Origin: Tenacibaculum sp. MAR_2009_124
GTDB taxonomy: Bacteria; Bacteroidota; Bacteroidia; Flavobacteriales; Flavobacteriaceae
Assembly (NCBI RefSeq): GCF_900105455.1
Contig: NZ_FNSF01000007.1
Span: forward strand, 558,001-622,000
Length of the DNA stretch: 64,000 nucleotides
Reading direction: 5' to 3'
Part shown: one piece after another, positions 43,302 through 51,897 of the stretch
Numbering within the stretch: position 1 is the first letter of the stretch
Layout of the letters: every line of letters begins with the position of its first letter
Made by a program: the position numbers and the translations under genes
Notes under the pieces: model-generated
What the model was told of the DNA's origin: nothing
Database searches by the model: none
What the model saw: only the letters and a program-made list of their open reading frames with translations

Positions 43302-45224
43302 TTAAGTATTATTTATTGGAAAATCGATAATAATAGATGTTCCTTTATTAATTGTTGAATCAACTTCAAAAGTACCCGCTAGATATTCTACACGTTTTTC
43401 AATAGATCCTAAGCCCATGCCTTGTGAACGTTCAATTGTATTATAAATAAATCCAATTCCATTATCTTCTACAATTATGTTTATATGGTCATTAAACTGT
43501 GAAATATTAATATTTACTTCAGTGGCGTGGGCATGCTTTATAACATTAGTTGCCAATTCTTGAATGATTCTGAAAAGTGTAATCTCTAAACTGTTTTCAA
43601 GTCTATTATTCAAACCGAAGTCAATGACGTTAATTTGAACTTTATTAGCTGAAGAGATTTTTTCCGCCATGAGCTTTACAGCAACAAGAAGCCCTTGATT
43701 TGCAATAACACCCGAATTTTTAGCATGAGCAATGCTTCTAATTTTTAAATAGGCTTCATCGATTAGGGTTTCTGTTTTCTGGAATAAAATATTTTGATCG
43801 AATTGTTTTTTATTTCTGTTTAGTTGTAGGTTTTCAAAATGTAGTTTTAGGGTAGCCAGCACACTACCAATATTATCGTGTAAATCTTCTGCAATTCTTA
43901 TGCGTTCCTTTTCTTGACCATCAATCATTGCGTTAATGGCGGTTATTTCTTGCTCTTTCAAAAGAGTAAGATTCTTTTGTTGTTCCAAGTTTTTTTCTTG
44001 TTCAGCTAGTAAGCGCTTTCTTCGAGAGTTTTTTATGGATAAAAAACCTATAGTTATGACAAAAAATATTAAAATCATAGAACCAAATAATAAGTTTCGG
44101 TTTTGCTTTAGTTTTTGCTGATTAATTAAATTTTTTTGTTTCAGTTGTAAATTTTCCTTTTCTTTTCTTTCAGTCAAAAACTTTGTATTAATATCTTTTA
44201 TGACTTGAAGGTGATTTTTTTGATTGAGAGAATATTCCCCTAATCTACTTTTATCTAAATAAATATAAGCGCTGTCAAATTGCTTAAGATGTTTATAGTT
44301 AACGGCTTTATAGTAATTAATATATACTTTATTCCATTCATGTAGCTTTCCTCGATAGTTTATATCTAAAGAATCAAGTATTTTGTTAGAATATCTATAT
44401 CGATTAAAACTTGTCAAAAGCCTGGCATAGTTTGATTTAGATTTGATATACTGTTCAATTAAATAGCCTATGGACGGATTACTAAATAGCGAAATAGATT
44501 TTTTGTAATAGTATGAGGCACTGTCTTTGTCCTTTGTTCCGAATTGATGATAATTCCCTAGTCTAACTAGTATTCGTCCTTTGTAAGGTTTAGGGAGGGT
44601 TTCTTTGGATAGTTTAAATATATTGGGCAGGAGTTTTTCAATATATTCAGTATCATTGCTTTTTTCAAAATCAAGAATGTACTTGAAAAAAGTAAATATT
44701 TTCGATTCTAATGAGTCATAAATATTAGACTCATAAATATCTAAATACTTTTGGTAAGAAAAATCTTCAATACTGATGATAGTTGCATAGTAGTTAAGAA
44801 TAGCTTTAACTACCTCACAGATCAAAGGTTTATTTTTAGTTAATAAAGCGTTTTGAAGTGCTGAGTTGTAAAAATTGAAAATATCTTGTTTGGCGTTTTG
44901 TTCGTAATAGAAATTATACAATCCAATATTTAAATAATTTATAGATATAACGAATAAAGAATCCTTATTTGTTAAGGTTTTGAAATTTAGTGTTTTGGGA
45001 GGTGAAATTGGATTGTAACCTCGAAGTTTATTAATATTCAAATAATAATCTAATTGTTCTTTTAGATTAAGATCATCAATTTCTCTTAACTCATTACGTG
45101 CTTTGGAGAAGTTAAAGTTTCTAATTTTTTTTAAAACTTTTTTGTTTTGGCCAAATAAAGACTCTACTGGAAACAATAGAGTCATTAGAAATACGAATAA
45201 AATTATTTTTTTTAGATCAACCAT
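43302..45224 (-). CDS. NarL-partner sensor histidine kinase with extracytoplasmic helical-repeat domain
   Basis: 640-aa kinase. Signal/anchor 1-25; long helical region 30-345, TPR-like (for example KHLKQFDSAYIYLDKSR); coil 350-375; membrane helix 379-397; second coil 400-435; HisKA_3 dimerisation with His449 (RIAEDLHDNIGSVLATLKLHFE); HATPase_c with FRIIQELATNVIKHAHA, VEDNGIGF and GMGLGSIEKRVEYL. Likely phosphorylates the adjacent LuxR-type regulator. It starts 2 bp after the unknown gene at 45227, so translation is coupled. Confidence 0.9.
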   Translation of the reverse strand: MVDLKKIILFVFLMTLLFPVESLFGQNKKVLKKIRNFNFSKARNELREIDDLNLKEQLDYYLNINKLRGYNPISPPKTLNFKTLTNKDSLFVISINYLNIGLYNFYYEQNAKQDIFNFYNSALQNALLTKNKPLICEVVKAILNYYATIISIEDFSYQKYLDIYESNIYDSLESKIFTFFKYILDFEKSNDTEYIEKLLPNIFKLSKETLPKPYKGRILVRLGNYHQFGTKDKDSASYYYKKSISLFSNPSIGYLIEQYIKSKSNYARLLTSFNRYRYSNKILDSLDINYRGKLHEWNKVYINYYKAVNYKHLKQFDSAYIYLDKSRLGEYSLNQKNHLQVIKDINTKFLTERKEKENLQLKQKNLINQQKLKQNRNLLFGSMILIFFVITIGFLSIKNSRRKRLLAEQEKNLEQQKNLTLLKEQEITAINAMIDGQEKERIRIAEDLHDNIGSVLATLKLHFENLQLNRNKKQFDQNILFQKTETLIDEAYLKIRSIAHAKNSGVIANQGLLVAVKLMAEKISSANKVQINVIDFGLNNRLENSLEITLFRIIQELATNVIKHAHATEVNINISQFNDHINIIVEDNGIGFIYNTIERSQGMGLGSIEKRVEYLAGTFEVDSTINKGTSIIIDFPINNT

Positions 45225-45226
45225 AA

Positions 45227-46282
45227 CTAGTTGACTAATCTGACATAATTATGTGCACAAGGGTAGGGTTTAATAACCTTTTCGTTCAAAAGAATGTTAC
45301 TATCATTGTTAGCATCAACTACCATTATATGATCGTATATATCACCTTCTTTTAAATAGCCACCACCCGTAACAGTATATTTTAATGTCATCATTTCGGC
45401 ATTAATTAAACTTTCTGACAATCTTAATGCTTCCGATTGAAACTTTTGCTCGCTTGAACTTTCATTGATATTTTCAAGACTTTGTATAAGGTTTGATTTA
45501 AAAGGCTCAGTTAGGTCTGTAACGGCAAGTTCTTTGATAGTTTTAATAAGTGTTGATTTAAGGTTGCGGTTTTCTAATTTGTCATTAGTTTTTAAAACAC
45601 TAATTATATTTAAATCTAAATTTTTTAAATCGATGGATTTCTCACGTTTTTTACTCTTTATTATAAAGTTACTAATGGGAATAGCCAAGTTTTTCTGGCA
45701 ATATTCAGCGTAAAATTCTTGGATATTAATATCTATTCTTTCATTATATTCGGGAATCACAAAGTCATCACCTTCTCTTACAACCCTGTGTTCGTCAATA
45801 AACGTAAACCGTTCAAAGCCAGTAATAATTCTGTTTCCATCAGAAATATGATTTTTACTTGGGGTAACAAAATCTTTCGCTTCTTTATAAACGAACTCGA
45901 TCTTTAGATTGAAATCTTTTTTGAATTCATTCATATCGGTGATATCACTTTTTATAATAACCGACTGTTGTTCTTTAATTTTTGTGTGTAGTGCTTTTAA
46001 ATATACCACTAACACATAAGCAGGTCGATTAAATAGAGGATCTTTAACAACCTCAATTTCTTTTTTAATAGAATGAATGCCGATAGTCACATTTCCTTGA
46101 TAATTTTGTAAATACAATTCACAATACTCTGGTATTTTAGTGTTTTCTTTGAATCTAAATTTACCACTAATGGTAAAAAAAGTTCCATAGGCTTGACTAG
46201 CGGCTAATGTTTGCCAACTTTTATCAGAATCAGGTGAATATGGTTGATTTAACCAATAGGTTGAAGATAAGTTTTGATGCAT
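45227..46282 (-). CDS. Hypothetical protein coupled to the histidine kinase
   Basis: 351 aa from the ATG at 46282; the frame remains open to a GTG at 46318. No signal peptide or membrane helix is clear. The N-terminal half appears beta-rich (QAYGTFFTISGKFRFKEN, GNVTIGIHSIKKEIEVV), the middle lysine-rich and helical, and the C-terminal end contains TGGGYLKEGDIYDHIMVVDAN. I recognise no family. It is the first gene of the set with the kinase, regulator and two unknown genes, and is only 2 bp from the kinase start. Confidence 0.55.
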   Translation of the reverse strand: MHQNLSSTYWLNQPYSPDSDKSWQTLAASQAYGTFFTISGKFRFKENTKIPEYCELYLQNYQGNVTIGIHSIKKEIEVVKDPLFNRPAYVLVVYLKALHTKIKEQQSVIIKSDITDMNEFKKDFNLKIEFVYKEAKDFVTPSKNHISDGNRIITGFERFTFIDEHRVVREGDDFVIPEYNERIDINIQEFYAEYCQKNLAIPISNFIIKSKKREKSIDLKNLDLNIISVLKTNDKLENRNLKSTLIKTIKELAVTDLTEPFKSNLIQSLENINESSSEQKFQSEALRLSESLINAEMMTLKYTVTGGGYLKEGDIYDHIMVVDANNDSNILLNEKVIKPYPCAHNYVRLVN

Positions 46283-46385
46283 AATAGTTTGTTTTATTTT
46301 TCGATATGTAAAATTCACAAGAATACGGAGTGAAAAACATCCCTACAACTAGGTATTTTACCTTTTAAAGATAAATAAAAAACTA

Positions 46386-47072
46386 CTATAAAGTTAATAT
46401 GGTCAATAAGATACCAAATAAAATAGCTGCGAACTTTTGAATATTAAACTTATGATTTTCTGAACTTTCAAATAGTATAATAGTTGAAATATGTAGAAAA
46501 ATACCAATAGTAAAAGCAGTAATTTCAGCATGAAAACGTTGAATAAACACAAAATTCTCAGATACTAGAATACCCAAAGGACTCATCAATGAAAAGAAAA
46601 TAAGGAAAAAAGCAATCATTTTTCTCGAGTATTTTGCCTTTATCAAAAAAGTTGTGAGTATAATTGCAATGGGTATTTTATGGATAAAAATTGCCCATAA
46701 TAAGTTGTGTTGATGCCCATTGTGATCATGAATAGGGAGCCCTTCTGTAAAAGCATGAATACTCAAACTAATAAATAATAACCAAGGAAAATGGTTTTGA
46801 TCAGAATGTAAATGTACATGACCGTGTTCTGCTCCTTTTGAAAAGGATTCCAAGATAGACTGTATTAAAATACCTACTAAAATTAAAACTCCTACCGTTT
46901 TTGGAGAATTATTTTCGGTATACACTTCAGGAAGTAAATGTAATACTGTTACAGATAATAAATAGGAACCACTAAAAGCCAATAAAAGACTAATAAATTG
47001 ATTCTTCGGTTTAATAAATAAAACAATCAGCGCTCCGAGAAAAACTGATAAAATTAATAATATAGAACTCAT
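46386..47072 (-). CDS. ZIP-family metal transporter
   Basis: 228-aa inner-membrane protein with about eight hydrophobic segments. Histidine-rich cytosolic-loop motif GAEHGHVHLHSDQNH near 81-95 and the metal-site helix motifs HAFTEGLPIHDHNGHQHN (near 105-122) and HKIPIAI mark the ZIP family, which imports zinc or other divalent metals. Its start overlaps the methyltransferase stop by four bases. Confidence 0.88.
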   Translation of the reverse strand: MSSILLILSVFLGALIVLFIKPKNQFISLLLAFSGSYLLSVTVLHLLPEVYTENNSPKTVGVLILVGILIQSILESFSKGAEHGHVHLHSDQNHFPWLLFISLSIHAFTEGLPIHDHNGHQHNLLWAIFIHKIPIAIILTTFLIKAKYSRKMIAFFLIFFSLMSPLGILVSENFVFIQRFHAEITAFTIGIFLHISTIILFESSENHKFNIQKFAAILFGILLTILTL

Positions 47073-47797
47073 TCAGCTATTAGGATTAATCTATCCGAAT
47101 TAGATTTATCAAAAGGGTTGAGAGAATAGTCACCAAATATATGCTTAATTTTTAAACCAGCAGTTTCAAAATAATGGTGCATTTTTTCAAGAGATAATAC
47201 TTTAACCTGTTCAGTGTAAGAATGGTTTTCATTGTCGGCTTCGAAATCAATATTTTTTAAAATATAGCCATTCTTTATTTGTTTATTAATTTTAAAAGTA
47301 ATTCCGTCAATTACCTTTTCTTCATAAGGAATCAACGTGTTTTTTACTTTTTCAACATTTAAAAAATCTAATACGAGCTTTCCCTCTTTTTTAAGACCTT
47401 TTTTAAAGTTGTTCAAAACTAAAATATCATCAGAGTCATCTTCAAAATAACCAAAACTTGTAAACAGGTTAAAAATGACATCGTATTTGTTTTCGATGGG
47501 TTTTCTCATATCCCAAACCTCAAATTTTAGCGTTTCATTTTCGAATTTCTTTGCGTATTCAATGCTGTTTTCACTTAAATCTCCACCTCGAACATTTAAT
47601 CCAAGAGAGTTTAAATAAACCGCATGCCTTCCTTTTCCACAGGGAACGTCTGCAACAAAGCTATTTTCCTTAAGGTTTAAGAGAGCAGTAATATTTCTAA
47701 TAAAAAATTGAGCGTCAGAATCATTTCTGTGCTTATATAATATATGATAGTAAGGCGTGTTAAACCACGAGCTAAACCAGTCTTGTTTTGTATCCAT
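47069..47797 (-). CDS. Class I SAM-dependent methyltransferase
   Basis: 242 aa from the ATG at 47797; the -7 box at 47813-47820 excludes the earlier start at 47815. Motif I is VADVPCGKGRHAVYL (near 50-64), with NLFTSFGYFED and LDFLNVEKVK downstream, as in small-molecule or UbiE-like methyltransferases. Substrate unknown. ATGA overlap with the ZIP transporter gene downstream indicates an operon. Confidence 0.85.
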   Translation of the reverse strand: MDTKQDWFSSWFNTPYYHILYKHRNDSDAQFFIRNITALLNLKENSFVADVPCGKGRHAVYLNSLGLNVRGGDLSENSIEYAKKFENETLKFEVWDMRKPIENKYDVIFNLFTSFGYFEDDSDDILVLNNFKKGLKKEGKLVLDFLNVEKVKNTLIPYEEKVIDGITFKINKQIKNGYILKNIDFEADNENHSYTEQVKVLSLEKMHHYFETAGLKIKHIFGDYSLNPFDKSNSDRLILIAE

Positions 47798-47812
47798 AGT
47801 TAAAAGTGTCAA

Positions 47813-47820
47813 CAAAAATA
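47813..47820 (-). promoter_or_regulatory. Promoter -7 element of the methyltransferase-ZIP operon
   Basis: Minus-strand TATTTTTG, an exact TAnnTTTG, with TTA about 20 bp upstream. Predicted leader about 12 nt to the ATG at 47797. Confidence 0.45.
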
Positions 47821-47982
47821 CATAAAACTTACATCTTTTATAACCAATAGGATTAAATTCATTTTTTGATAAAGCTTAGTTTTTTAGTTAGAATACTCTT
47901 TATTTTTTTGTCAATTATCTCAATTACATTATTCGTAACTCTATTTATGCTCTTATGTTATGGATTCCATATAAATTAATAC

Positions 47983-47990
47983 TATTTTTG
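47983..47990 (+). promoter_or_regulatory. Promoter -7 element of the THUMP methyltransferase gene
   Basis: TATTTTTG, exact TAnnTTTG, about 21 bp before the ATG at 48011. The -33 region lacks a clean TTG. Confidence 0.4.
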
Positions 47991-48010
47991 TTCTGAATTT
48001 ATACACATAC

Positions 48011-49180
48011 ATGGAGAAAGATTTTAAAATGACGGCTGTTACCATTGCTGGTTTAGAAGAGGTTTTAGCTGATGAATTACGTAAGTTAGGTGCAATGGAT
48101 GTAACCGAAGGTGTCAGAAATGTAAGTTTCAAGGGCGATAAAGGGTTTATGTATAAAGCAAATATTGCATTACGTACGGCGATAAGAATTTTAAAGCCTA
48201 TTAAACGTAGTAAGATTTTTGATGAGGAAGATTTGTATGAAGCAATTCAAAGAGTAAAATGGGAACGTTATTTAGATGTAGATGGAACATTTTCGATTGG
48301 ATCAGTCGTTAATTCAAGAAACTTCACGACGAACTCACATTATATAAGCTTAAAGTCAAAAGATGCAATTGCTGATTATTTTGTGCATAAATTTAAAAAA
48401 CGCCCGAATGTAGATTTAAAGTATCCAGATTTAAAAATACATATTCATATACATAATGAATGGTTAACCATATCGTTAGATTCATCTGGAGAATCATTAC
48501 ATAAAAGAGGGTATCGAAGCGCCACTAATATTGCGCCAATAAATGAAGTATTAGCAGCTGGATTGGTATTACTTTCAGGATATAGAGGCGAAGAGAATTT
48601 CATTGATCCTATGTGTGGTTCTGGAACTCTATTAATTGAGGCAGCAATGATCGCAAATGAGATACCGGCCAATATTAATAGAAAACATTTTGCATTCGAA
48701 AATTGGAATGATTACGATGAAGATTTGTATTTTGTTATTCAAGATTCTCTTCTAAAAAAAATAAAGAGTTCTCATTTTAAAATTATGGGATTTGATAAGG
48801 CGCCATCTGCTGTTAGAAAAGCTCAACAGAACATTATAAATGCAAATTTAGATGAGTTTATAGGTGTTCACCATGTAAACTTTTTTAACTCTAAGAAAGA
48901 AGTTTTTGGTAAAACAACTATTTTATTCAACCCTCCTTATGGAGAAAGATTGAATATTGATGCAGCTGAGTTTTATGAAAAAATAGGAGATACGTTAAAG
49001 CATAATTATTCCAATTCAACAGCTTGGTTAATAACGTCTGATATTCAGGCTCTAAAAAATGTTGGTTTAAGAACCTCTAAAAGAATTCCTTTAAAAAACG
49101 GAGATCTAGATTGTAGGTTTGTGAAATACGAACTTTACGAAGGGAGTAAAAAGGTAAAAAAAGAAACTTCAGAAGAATAA
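48011..49180 (+). CDS. THUMP-domain rRNA guanine-N2 methyltransferase (RlmL-like)
   Basis: 389-aa RNA methyltransferase. THUMP RNA-binding domain about residues 45-160; methyltransferase domain 165-380 with motif I FIDPMCGSGTLLIEAA, GFDKAPSAVRKAQQNI and the catalytic NPPYGERL. This corresponds to the N-terminal half of E. coli RlmL (23S rRNA m2G2445); the RlmK half is absent, as usual in this phylum. Monocistronic. Confidence 0.9.
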   Translation: MEKDFKMTAVTIAGLEEVLADELRKLGAMDVTEGVRNVSFKGDKGFMYKANIALRTAIRILKPIKRSKIFDEEDLYEAIQRVKWERYLDVDGTFSIGSVVNSRNFTTNSHYISLKSKDAIADYFVHKFKKRPNVDLKYPDLKIHIHIHNEWLTISLDSSGESLHKRGYRSATNIAPINEVLAAGLVLLSGYRGEENFIDPMCGSGTLLIEAAMIANEIPANINRKHFAFENWNDYDEDLYFVIQDSLLKKIKSSHFKIMGFDKAPSAVRKAQQNIINANLDEFIGVHHVNFFNSKKEVFGKTTILFNPPYGERLNIDAAEFYEKIGDTLKHNYSNSTAWLITSDIQALKNVGLRTSKRIPLKNGDLDCRFVKYELYEGSKKVKKETSEE

Positions 49181-49210
49181 AAAAAGAGCTCAATATTGAG
49201 CTCTTTTTTT
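49179..49210. terminator. Bidirectional terminator
   Basis: Palindrome AAAAGAGCTCAAT/ATTGAGCTCTTTT with T run, overlapping the stop region of the THUMP methyltransferase gene and before the convergent serine hydrolase stop. Confidence 0.85.
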
Positions 49211-49233
49211 ATTGAATTATTCTATTCTTATCG

Positions 49234-50325
49234 TTATTCTGTCATTACGATATTGGCAATATTTGCACCAATACTGTTTGGATATATTTTCCAATTTTTA
49301 GCTCCATTTGTTAAAAAAATAACACTTATATTTTGTTTTAATCCGTCACCGTAAAAATGTCTTACTGATGAAATTCCTGCACCTCCATGCCCAACGGCGT
49401 GAATGTTGTCACCTACTTTCGCGGCTTCCCATCCAAGGCCAAAATAGCCAGGTTTTCCATTGTTTAAATGAACTGGTGTCCAAACTTTATTTAAAACTTC
49501 TTTAGATAGTATTCGTTCATTGTAAACGTTCTGAAACCATAAAATCAAATCATCTAGGTTAATATTTAATCCTGCTGCTGCATACATAGTTGGAGAATAG
49601 TTAAGTGGAAACATTTCTAGTTTATCGTTTACATTTCTGTAGCTTTTAACCCTGTTTTTTATAACATTCTTGAACCCTCCGTATTGAGCAGAACTTAATT
49701 TGAGCTTTTCGAAATAATGCTTTTTCATGTGCGTTTCGAAGCCTTCACCTGATAATTTTTCAATTACCAATCTAATGAGAAAGAACCCTGTAGCATTGTA
49801 TTTAGATTTTTCTCCTGGTTTAGCACTAAAAGGTTTGTCTTTCATTGCATTGATAACCTCATTATCGCTGTTAGGAGCTAAATAAACGTGGTAGTCTATT
49901 TGATCAGGAATTCCTGAAGTATGTGATAAAATTTGTCTTAAAGGTAGTTTTAGCCATGAACTAGGGAGGTCTGTTCTTTCCGGTAAAAAATCACCAATTA
50001 CTTCATTCACATTCCTGTGATTTAATAGCAAAAGTTTGTGTAGGGCCGTTGAGCTAAATAATTTTGAAATAGAAGCGACTGCAAAAAGCTTCTCATTAGT
50101 CATAGGTACTTGATGCTCAAAATTTGCATATCCCATATGTTTTTTATGTACAATTACACCATCAATTAAGATGGCGTAATTAAGACCTATTATTTCATTT
50201 GTCATCATCATTTCTTTTACATAATCGTCGGTTTTATCGAAGATAGAGCTAGAAACGGTTTGAGAAAATATAGGTGCATTGTAAGACAATACAAAGGTTG
50301 AAATAAGAACCAGTGTTTTTTTCAT
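49234..50325 (-). CDS. Serine hydrolase, class C beta-lactamase family, exported
   Basis: 363-aa protein with signal peptide (residues 1-21). Penicillin-binding-protein-like fold: active-site SxxK in VASISKLFSST (near 83), Tyr motif KYNATGFFLI (near 174) and the C-terminal HGG in HAVGHGGAGIS. Probably periplasmic D-peptide or ester hydrolase; the substrate cannot be fixed from sequence. Upstream gene on the same strand begins 30 bp away. Confidence 0.85.
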   Translation of the reverse strand: MKKTLVLISTFVLSYNAPIFSQTVSSSIFDKTDDYVKEMMMTNEIIGLNYAILIDGVIVHKKHMGYANFEHQVPMTNEKLFAVASISKLFSSTALHKLLLLNHRNVNEVIGDFLPERTDLPSSWLKLPLRQILSHTSGIPDQIDYHVYLAPNSDNEVINAMKDKPFSAKPGEKSKYNATGFFLIRLVIEKLSGEGFETHMKKHYFEKLKLSSAQYGGFKNVIKNRVKSYRNVNDKLEMFPLNYSPTMYAAAGLNINLDDLILWFQNVYNERILSKEVLNKVWTPVHLNNGKPGYFGLGWEAAKVGDNIHAVGHGGAGISSVRHFYGDGLKQNISVIFLTNGAKNWKIYPNSIGANIANIVMTE

Positions 50326-50355
50326 TAAAATGAATTTAGTAGTACTTTGAAGTTT

Positions 50356-51129
50356 TTACTTTCTTTTTAAAAGATATTTATTGAAACTTCTTCCGTTAAT
50401 TTTGGTGTACTTCGAATCTATATCAAAAGCAACTTCCATGTTTTCAATATCAAAATCACCTTCAACTTTAGTGTATTTTATGTTTAAATCTTCTTTAAAC
50501 TGAACATTGTTAAATGATACACCTCTATTAAATTCGGCATATTTAAAAGTAGCTGTTTCATCAAAAACAGAATTTTCAAAACTTACATGCTCTTTAAAAT
50601 CAGAATATTTAAAAGTGGCAGGTTCGTCGAAATAGGTGTTTTTAAAATTAGAGTAATTCTCAAATTTTGCGTATTTAAAGGTGGTATCATCATTAAATTT
50701 TGATGAAGAGAAATCGGCTTTTCTTTCGAAATCAGAATATTTAAACATTGCTTTTTGATCAAATGAACAACCTTTAAAAATCACGTCATTTTCAAAGTTA
50801 GCAACAAAGGTATAACCGCTGTCTTCATGAGGAATGTAAGCTAGCACATCATCTTTGAAAGTACAATTAATGAAAGAAATTTTACTGGTAATTTGTTTGG
50901 TTACCTCGTTTGACCCACCATTGTTCCACCAACGTTTTCTTTTTGGTAATTTTGGAAGTGACTCATTCATATAGGTGAAATCTAAAACACCTTTAATGAC
51001 AGCGTTTGAGTATTGAATGTTTTTTCCGTTTTTAACATCTTGCATGATATCAAAAGCGTCAATTGTTTTTTGAGCTGTAACAATTGATGAAGAAAACAGT
51101 AGAGCGAATAGAATAACTATATTTTTCAT
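50356..51129 (-). CDS. Exported pentapeptide-repeat-like protein
   Basis: 257-aa protein with signal peptide (residues 1-19). Residues about 95-235 contain pentapeptide-type repeats (F at every fifth position), organised as 20-residue coils of the type FDETATFKYAEFNRGVSF; four coils are near-identical. This predicts a right-handed quadrilateral beta-helix about seven coils long. Most pentapeptide-repeat proteins are cytosolic; export is unusual. Function unknown. Likely co-transcribed with the serine hydrolase. Confidence 0.78.
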   Translation of the reverse strand: MKNIVILFALLFSSSIVTAQKTIDAFDIMQDVKNGKNIQYSNAVIKGVLDFTYMNESLPKLPKRKRWWNNGGSNEVTKQITSKISFINCTFKDDVLAYIPHEDSGYTFVANFENDVIFKGCSFDQKAMFKYSDFERKADFSSSKFNDDTTFKYAKFENYSNFKNTYFDEPATFKYSDFKEHVSFENSVFDETATFKYAEFNRGVSFNNVQFKEDLNIKYTKVEGDFDIENMEVAFDIDSKYTKINGRSFNKYLLKRK

Positions 51130-51228
51130 AATGTAAGTTTAAATTATATTAGAAAGACAATACTGTTTTTAAAATGTGACAATTAATAGCATTAAATTAA
51201 AAAGATATGAGGTAAAATCTATAAATAA

Positions 51229-51672
51229 CTATTGCCCCCATTTCAATACATCTAAATACATGGTAATCTGTAATTCTTCTACACCCTCAGTATTATTAAT
51301 GGCATCTATCCTTTTAAGTAGGGCATTGTTGTTTTTACACATTAAGTTTAGTTCTATATTAAATTTACCAGAAGTAATAGCCAAAAAACTTATTTCAGGA
51401 TAATCTTTAATAGTATCGATAACGGAATTTATTTTTTTAGCAGGCTTGACAGCTAACATAACTCTCACATAAGAGTTTAAACCTAGTTTTTGAGGTTCAG
51501 CTCTTCCAATGATTCTTAATATTTTCTCGTCAATGATTCTGTTATATCTATTCCTGATAGTACTAACCGCAACGTCTAAATCCTCAGCAATTTCAGTAAA
51601 TGACATTCTACCGTCTGATTGTAAGTGTTTTATGATTTTGTAATCTAAATCGTCAAGTTGAGTTTCTTCCAT
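51229..51672 (-). CDS. Lrp/AsnC-family transcriptional regulator
   Basis: 147 aa from the ATG at 51672; the frame is open from 51714. N-terminal winged helix (DYKIIKHLQSDGRMSFTEIAEDLDVAVSTIRNRYNRI, 9-45) and C-terminal RAM ligand-binding domain (VMLAVKPAKKINSVIDTIKDYPEIS). Divergent from the porin/lactam gene series at 51898, with repeated ATGCAAA motifs between them; probable local regulator responding to an amino acid or pathway intermediate. Confidence 0.9.
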   Translation of the reverse strand: MEETQLDDLDYKIIKHLQSDGRMSFTEIAEDLDVAVSTIRNRYNRIIDEKILRIIGRAEPQKLGLNSYVRVMLAVKPAKKINSVIDTIKDYPEISFLAITSGKFNIELNLMCKNNNALLKRIDAINNTEGVEELQITMYLDVLKWGQ

Positions 51673-51773
51673 CGTTTTATTATTTCTACTTTTTTTCAAA
51701 TATAGGTCATACATAATTAATGATTTTGCTTATAAAAATGAACAATTGCAACTTTTTTTATTTGAAACGTTTT

Positions 51774-51880
51774 AAATGCAAAATATATTGTTTTTATCAT
51801 GTAAAATGATAATTATTTCATTTTTATTTCTTTTAATGAAAAAATTTGCATAATATTGTCTCGGAAATGCAAAATTTATT
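51774..51880. promoter_or_regulatory. Repeated operator-like sequences between lrp-like gene and porin
   Basis: AAATGCAAAATATATT at 51774-51789 and AAATGCAAAATTTATT at 51865-51880 differ by one base; an inverted TTTGCAT lies at 51845-51851. Repeats in the shared promoter region are candidate binding sites of the divergent Lrp-type regulator. Confidence 0.45.
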
Positions 51881-51897
51881 AATAATAATTACAGATT

